This document shows, piece after piece, positions 47,939-64,000 of a stretch of DNA of 64,000 nucleotides; within the stretch, counting starts at the first letter, position 1; each line of letters starts with the position of its first letter. The stretch covers positions 22,434,518 through 22,498,517 of the forward strand of contig NC_086355.1 in assembly GCF_036324505.1 (NCBI RefSeq). The letters are read 5' to 3'. The DNA comes from Eleginops maclovinus (lineage: Eukaryota; Chordata; Actinopteri; Perciformes; Eleginopidae). The notes under the pieces were generated by a model that saw nothing but the letters and a program-made list of their open reading frames with translations, had not been told where the DNA came from and did not search any database. The position numbers and the translations under genes are program-made.

Positions 47939-50900
47939 CAGGGGTGAAAGTAGTTTTCATTTCTTACAGGTGCTACAATGTCCGGTGTGTCACTCACTGT
48001 ATTATTTTTTAACTCCGTCTTACCCGGGGGGGGGGGGGGTATTCTTAACTACTTCACGTTCTTGTGGGCCTACCTAAGTGTTCTATGTGAAAAAATGACA
48101 TTACAAAATATTTCAGTTTGTAAATATTTTACTGTGAGTACTTTATTTTCAGTACATTTGGAACTGGACTGAAAAATGCAAAATGATGGAAAAAACTAAA
48201 AAAAATATTTAAAAAAATCAAAGTAGGCCTAGTTGTCTTCTTCAGGGTGCTGGTGAGCCATGCCACATGAACAATTCAAAATGGTGGATTCCCTCCATCC
48301 AAACAAAATATTTAAAACAAATTCCAAACAGGGCTGAAGTAGTTGTCCTCTTCAGGGTGCTGGCGAGTCATGCCAGATGTGGAATGTGCTGCTCTTCTCC
48401 CTTTGGCAAGCCAGGTCTTCACATGGCAAAGGATTCCACTGGTTGGTTGGGGGGCCAACTGTACTGATGAAGAGAAGGTTTGCAGCATTTTTGGTCGTCA
48501 GTTTGCTCCTGTACTCAGTAATGATATTGTTCATCGCGCTGAACCCCCTCTCACAGTCTGCATTACTTGCTGAGAGGGTGTCTACTGCTATGCACAACTT
48601 TTTCATGTTGCTTGGAATGCTTCTCCCCCCACTTGCCTTATATTCAACAAATCCAAGGTGTGTTGTTTTCTCATTTACATGTAGAGTATGACACAAAGCC
48701 CTCACCTCATCCTCTCCATGTCTGGGATTGGCATGATCCCATTTCTTTGGGTCAAGGGCTGCCATTTGGTTCATCAGTGTGGTGTAACTTTCTTTTCTTT
48801 GAGCTGCAACACTGGCCTGTGCTCTGTTGGCTGTGGTTGTGAAGAGCATCTCATTCAAACTGTCTGCCACTGCTTGGATGAACTTTGATGCATCAATGAT
48901 GGGGGACCTGCCGACTTTTAAATCTTCTTCCTTGAATTTCATGTCTTTCTCGGCCTGACTTGCCTCAACTGCATGCTGTCCTGGGTATGTGATAAGGCTT
49001 CCTATCCTCTTGGTGTATGTTAGCATGATGTCATGAGCTTTTGGCAGAGTGATCCCCCTGTTCTGAAGTATCTCAGAGAGATTCTTCAGTTCCATCAGGA
49101 CATCAGCCATCAGAGCAAGATTTTTCACAAAGTTGATGGAGCACAACTTAGAGAGCAAGCCTTGAAATTTGGCCCTCTCTCTGCCATCTTTTGTGCGGTC
49201 TTCTGATGCTTCACGGAAGTGCTGTGCCAGTGCTCCATAGGAATACCAGACTGCATTAACAGCTCGCCATGAGGAGGCCACCCATCGGACATTGAAGACT
49301 CTTCCGATTCTTCTCAATGTGATATGGAGATTGTGGGCGCACTCACTCAGCTCCCGCATGCTTTTTGGGGACTGGCTGTATAATGTGTACAGGGCATCAA
49401 GGAACGCCTGGAAGTCCTTTGTCCCTCCAGTGGCTTCCAATGCCTGAGCCACCGCCAGCTCCAGCCTATGATTCAGGCAGTGCCATAGAACTATATTTGG
49501 GAAGTCATCTTGGAGCAGCTTCCCAACGCCTGACTTCACTCCCAGCATCACATTGGCCCCATCACTGCAAAATCCAATAAGCATCTCCTGCAGGAGCTCC
49601 ATTGTGAAGCCATTGTTGAGGAGACAGTGCATTATCTTGCCTTTGATGTGAGCAGCAGACAAATTGTCCAGCTCAATCAAATCTAAGGGAAAAGCAATGG
49701 GCTCCATCTCGCCGTCAATGCTGGCCTTTAAAAACACAATCAGTGTCGATTTGTGCCCCACACTGGTTGACTCATCAGCCAACACAGTAATTTTACTTTT
49801 ATTTTCAATTATCCTCCTCACAATTTGATGTTTCATTTGAGTTGATACATGGTCAATTATGTCAACACAGACTGTCTTGCTGTGCAGAATGCGACCTAAA
49901 TTGAGTGAATTTGCTTCTTGAAGATCAATTTCTCAAAATCTGTAAAAGGCTTGTCATGTTTGGCAACAAAATAAGCGGTCCTGAACACTTTGGCAGTGGC
50001 CTCAAACGCAGACTCCTGGCTGGTGACATTCATGTTTAAAAGGATCTCTTTCTGTGCAGTTTTAAGAATCTTAACAGCTTCATTGTGGGCTGCAGATTCT
50101 CTGTGCTCATGATTTTTTTTGCGGAGAGATGACAGCTGCACGGTCCTTGAATGGCCACATGGGGCGATATTCCCCTCTGCCCAATTGCTTACGATATTAA
50201 CACCTCGAGATGCGCTGACACCAAGGCCCTTAACATCACGGCATGAGATGCAGCCAAGCATGCCATTTTGGGCATACAACCATTCGTTTTTTGTTCTGAA
50301 CTGTTCAAATTGCTCCTTTGACCAAACAGGGGGGGTAAGCGGTAGACCTACTTGCAGCAGGCCCAGCATCACTTGTTGACGGTCCTGCACCTGCAACGTT
50401 ACTCTCATTCACACTTGCGTTCTCATTCACTTCCTTCGCGCAAGGGACTGCATGCACCGAGCCATCTGTTTTTCTGACTTTTTCCTGATTTTCATTTTCA
50501 ATAACTCGGTCCTTTCTTTTAAATAGCTCGGTTATTCTTTTCTGCATTCTTTTATCTCTCCGTATCACAATGCTTTTCTTCACAGCACGCACTTCCTCAA
50601 TCAGCTTCTGAAAACATTCCCATATTGGCTGTCTAGTTGATACACTGTAAATATTTTAACACGTGATAATGTAAATATTACAGGGAGTGAGAGGGCTCAT
50701 ATGAATACTTTTTAGGGTGTCAGGAAAACGCTTGCTTACTTTACAAAGCATGCTCACATTTAAATCACAAGCTTACGGTCCTGTAGCCCACTAAAGCGGA
50801 CGCTCTGCTCAGCTGTGCCCCCGTTACAAACAGCGTGAACAGCCTATTTGAAGAAGAGTAATTTATTATTTGTCCGAGTAGAAGACATGTCTCAGTATGC

Positions 50901-51505
50901 CACCCAATCACAAAAACATGAAGTTTTTGAAAAGCCGATTTAACATTTCGCTGACAGTTTTAAAGACGAGAGTCGAGACGACTTCATTCACTAGAACTAA
51001 CTGCGGAGCAAGCGCGGGCAGGAGATGGAATCAAACGGAACGCAAGCTCCAGAAAGGCACCAACAGAAAGACCAAAATATATGGGATATTTGCAGACGTT
51101 TTGAAAACTGATTACCATAGGCTACTGGATGGCTTTCCCATTAGTACAATTTAGTACCATTATTTCCAAATATTTTTTGTTGGGGTCTGAATAGGGGTGG
51201 ATTTGAAAGCGTCAGTCGATGCAATTGGAAGCTGCGCACGCAGGAGATCCTTTGACTAATGACTATTTTAAGCAAGCCAAGCTGTTATCTTCATCGGAGC
51301 TGGTCAAAAATGACATATTGTGGGTAGCCTAGATATGTTTTCTTCTTAAAAGGCGTGCGTTACTGCATTTTTTGGATTTAAAAAAAAAAAAAAAAAATGT
51401 ATTCAACATAATAAACCCTTATCAAATCTTACCGGTGCGCCGCACCGCCGCGAAATCTTTTACAGGAACGCAGCACCGCCTCGCACCGGCTTACTTTCAC
51501 CCCTG
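47939..51505 (-). mobile_element. 3.57-kb hAT transposon with intact ends
   Basis: Both termini read CAGGGGTGAAAGTA inward. The exact 8-bp sequence CACATTTC flanks it at 47931-47938 and 51506-51513. A transposase gene on the minus strand fills 48352-50592. GC-rich subterminal DNA near 51430-51490 contains GCACCG repeats. Confidence 0.96.
48352..50592 (-). pseudogene. hAT transposase, KIAA1586-like, two frameshifts
   Basis: Read from 50592 downwards: Lys/Arg-rich N-terminus, then WLYAQNGMLGCISCRDVKGL (zinc-finger-like), NWAEGNIAPCG, then the RNase-H-like core with ITVLADESTSVGHKSTLIVF, IGFCSDGANVMLG, LWHCLNHRLELAV and finally the dimerisation tail with NADCERGFSAMNNI. Frame breaks: at a run of seven C around 50331 (the N-terminal frame runs out at 50305, the next frame is already open), and near 49920, where KLI passes to DLQEANSLNLGRIL in another frame. 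The core frame of 494 codons (49836-48352) is intact. It resembles the transposase family that gave rise to the vertebrate KIAA1586 protein. With flanking hAT ends it is a transposon gene and not a host gene. Confidence 0.85.
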
Positions 51506-51513
51506 CACATTTC

Positions 51514-53108
51514 TGACAACAATATCTCCGACACTTAACTTTGTATGTCCAAAAAAATGTGGGCAGAATGGCGGCAAATTCACCAGCGCTGGCAGTTATA
51601 GCTAGCATATGTTAAAATGATATTCCCATGTTAGTGCTATAAGATTTGATATAGCTAATGATATTAAAGCTAGCAGTGTTTTATCTGGTTTTATTTGGTA
51701 ATAACCTGCTACGACAGCAAAGTTAGCATAATGGCTAACTATACGTCATACATTAAAAAAGCCAGTTTAAGGCGAGGGAATATGATTGTATTTATTTTAT
51801 AGATCACCTCATTTGAGTTCATGTTTAACTTTGTCATTACAGTTGGTCTTAAATTATACTTTTGACACATCACGTAGACTGTTACTGACACTTCTGTAAC
51901 TTCTGGGGGTACGTAGTGTGTGAACATTTACTGACTTGTTTGTTCGAGTATTCCCAACAAAAAAGAAAAATCAGTATAAGGATGGCAAGCAAATGTTGCA
52001 TGATACCACATACTGCAGCAATGTGAGCTTTTTATATTTAAATTGAGGAAATATACCGCTATAGTAGGACCATAAAAAAACACAAGGAATGTTGCAGAAA
52101 AACTTGAACCCTGTAGGCCTACGGACACACTGATTGGTTAGGCCAGAGTATACATTGTTTGTTTGTATATACAAAGTAATGTGATACATTCTCACAGCCG
52201 TCATAGACTTTGGTTTGGATTAAATCTATGTTAAAGAGCAACAAATAACTGTGTAGTGCATAGGTTACATCAGAATATGTATCTTTGACTGCAAGAATTC
52301 CAAAGGTTTTATCTGTTTGCTGCTGAAACTTTTCTGTACAGGAAAATCCAACAATGTGACGACTGAAAAAGCCTACGTGATGAAACCAATTTGCTAAAAT
52401 AGAAATTCCTTATATCGAGGCCCAGAATCTTTCAAATCTGATCAATTATTTGGCTTTTGACGCTGTTAGTTGAAAGGGAAAATCTGCACTTGTAAACATT
52501 ATTTGCCAAAATTAAAAACGATGAAAAACCCAACCTGCCTGTATTCCGGAGGTTTACATCTCTAAATTGATTTTATGCTTAAAAAGTCTCTGTGAAATAA
52601 ATACATTGCTTCTATTGCAAGTGTTGCCGCTGAAAAATTACATTCGGAGTACAATCTGTCACTGGCCTCATAAAAACAATCTGAGAAGAGATACAGCCTC
52701 CATACAATCAGAGACTCATCAAAACCTCTATCATCATTTCTACACAGCTCACAAAACTAGTACACAGTATTATCCAAATATTGCCAGGTAGAGTATAGTA
52801 TATCCATAACTAAACTAATAAAACTTTAATGCAATCTATATCCAAATGTGATTTACAGTACGGACAGAGTGATATGCTGCTAGCATTGAATAGAGATATC
52901 CAGATAGTGTATCTTTTGTTTAAACAGTAATGATAAACCGCTCACACACACACACAATTATCATACATATTGCATTTCTAAGGGATGGATATGAAGCAGA
53001 TAGGTACAAAAAGCAAAAGCACACCAGACGGGACAACAGCAAGAACCAACTCATCACAAGTTTTCAAAAATATGGTCACAAATGTACAAAGGTAGATGTG
53101 CAGCAGCT
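51514..53108. other. Intergenic DNA and gls 3' UTR
   Basis: No gene seen. The right part must hold the 3' UTR of the gls KGA form, whose stop is at 53111-53109. The poly(A) site was not located. Confidence 0.45.
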
Positions 53109-62925
<9,817 letters not shown>

Positions 62926-64000
62926 CTACAACAGGGAGAAGAGTCACACAACAGAACAGCAGCGTGTGCATCTGCAAGTCTACAACAAATCAGTTTGTCA
63001 GCCTGTGACATTATTATAAAGAATTTGCCATCCAAGAATTTTATTTAAATGAGGGTTTGTTTGTTTCTTAATTGAACAGCGTTACGAACGAGTTCAGTAT
63101 TTCAGTTGCTCCTACTCTCTTCTCTTTTGCCACCAGGAGTCTCATTAAAATGTGCCATCTTATCAAACACCTCGGCTCAGACAGACCATGTGATACAACA
63201 GCAATGCTGCCCTGAGGAGTAGTTCAATACGAGCAAACAAGCATTTAATGGTTAATCCTTAACCGTTATTTTGAATGAGTTCAGTATAGGTCAAGGAGAC
63301 AGACATAGTTCATGTTCAGTTAGTGTCCTGATATTCATCATGTTGAAGGACATTCAATTACTATTTGTCTGAAGAACAGTAAATCAGGTGTACTTTCTTA
63401 AGGAAATGTGTGGAAATACCCAAATTGTGATATTTCATTATAAACACTACTTACATCTTGCACACTCTGTTTCTACTTTATTAAATATACAGTACAGTCC
63501 AATACAACTGTCCTGCCATGGCTCTTACGATGCCATTTTTAGTTATGAGGTACAATATACCAAAACAAAAACCTAATAATCATCAAGTAGTACATTTGTT
63601 CTGTCCTCACCAGGCGCCCATTCACTTGACTAGACAGACAGCTAACAATAGAACGATGGAATGACTTTCTGAGGCAGAAGTGGGTTTTGAACATTTACTC
63701 CATCCTTCAGGTTTACAGAATTCTTCCTTTTCTCCTTCGTAAACTAAATAAACAAACAGAAATGTACATAAAAGTGTGTTTGCTTCATCCTTCTACATAC
63801 ATACACAGTGTAGCATAGAAATTACGTGAGGAAAATAACATACTAGTTAGCTTGCTCGCTCTACATGACTTGCAGAAGTTCTTCAGGCATTCTATCTACA
63901 CAAAAACGATTTATTGCCATTAATTTGACTACAAATTAACTTAAGATGCATAAAAGCATAAATTGGTCCTTCATACACAAAATCATAAACATTGACTTAC
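62926..64000 (-). other. gls intron to window edge
   Basis: No exon or recognised repeat. The last seven bases read GTAAGTC on the minus strand, a strong donor, so the preceding gls exon probably ends at 64001. Confidence 0.45.

Overview
This is a stretch of a ray-finned (teleost) fish nuclear genome. Genes are split by GT-AG introns, intergenic DNA is AT-rich, and the repeats are typical of fish: Tc1/mariner elements, several hAT elements, tRNA-derived SINEs, an L2-like LINE tail and long CA tracts. Gene order also fits a vertebrate 2q32-type block: PMS1, ORMDL1 and OSGEPL1 on the left, and a STAT1/4-clade gene tail-to-tail with GLS on the right. ADAT3 and ALKBH6 sit inside this block and are not in it in human.

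Layout. 122-645 (-): first coding exons of pms1, cut by the window edge. 1619-2144: divergent pms1/ormdl1 promoter. 3436-7624 (+): complete ormdl1 in three coding exons. 9430-10464 (-): adat3 in one coding exon. 12285-12989 (-): alkbh6 in one coding exon. 14353-14883: divergent alkbh6/osgepl1 promoter. 14884-18961 (+): complete osgepl1 in seven exons. 19384-20984: full-length but dead Tc1 element. 23353-25584: fresh 1,116-bp tandem duplication with a promoter-like segment. 25640-26868: repeat carrying a THAP-domain exon. 29393-46859 (+): STAT gene. 47939-51505: 3.57-kb hAT element with perfect target-site duplication. 53109-62925 (-): the 3' half of gls, with both alternative C-termini (KGA and GAC); it runs off the right edge.

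The STAT gene is the most unusual part. I could assemble 20 coding exons that stay in phase throughout and give 647 residues. The core STAT domains are present, but most of the first coiled-coil helices are missing and the C-terminal tail is short and unlike STAT1 or STAT4. Its first coding exon exists twice, in two nearly identical ~1.57-kb segments about 5.1 kb apart, separated by a hAT-type transposase gene. The two copies differ at the splice donor. A likely promoter/5'-leader segment further upstream is also duplicated, each copy with a GAS-type STAT site. One intron holds a ~1-kb minisatellite in which every unit resembles a 3' splice site. A gls intron holds a perfect 36-bp hairpin.

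The housekeeping genes act in mismatch repair (PMS1), sphingolipid control (ORMDL1) and tRNA modification (ADAT3 in inosine-34, OSGEPL1 in mitochondrial t6A), with ALKBH6 a putative demethylase. STAT is an interferon/cytokine signalling factor and GLS is mitochondrial glutaminase. Exon limits come from reading splice signals and protein homology by eye; no search was run.
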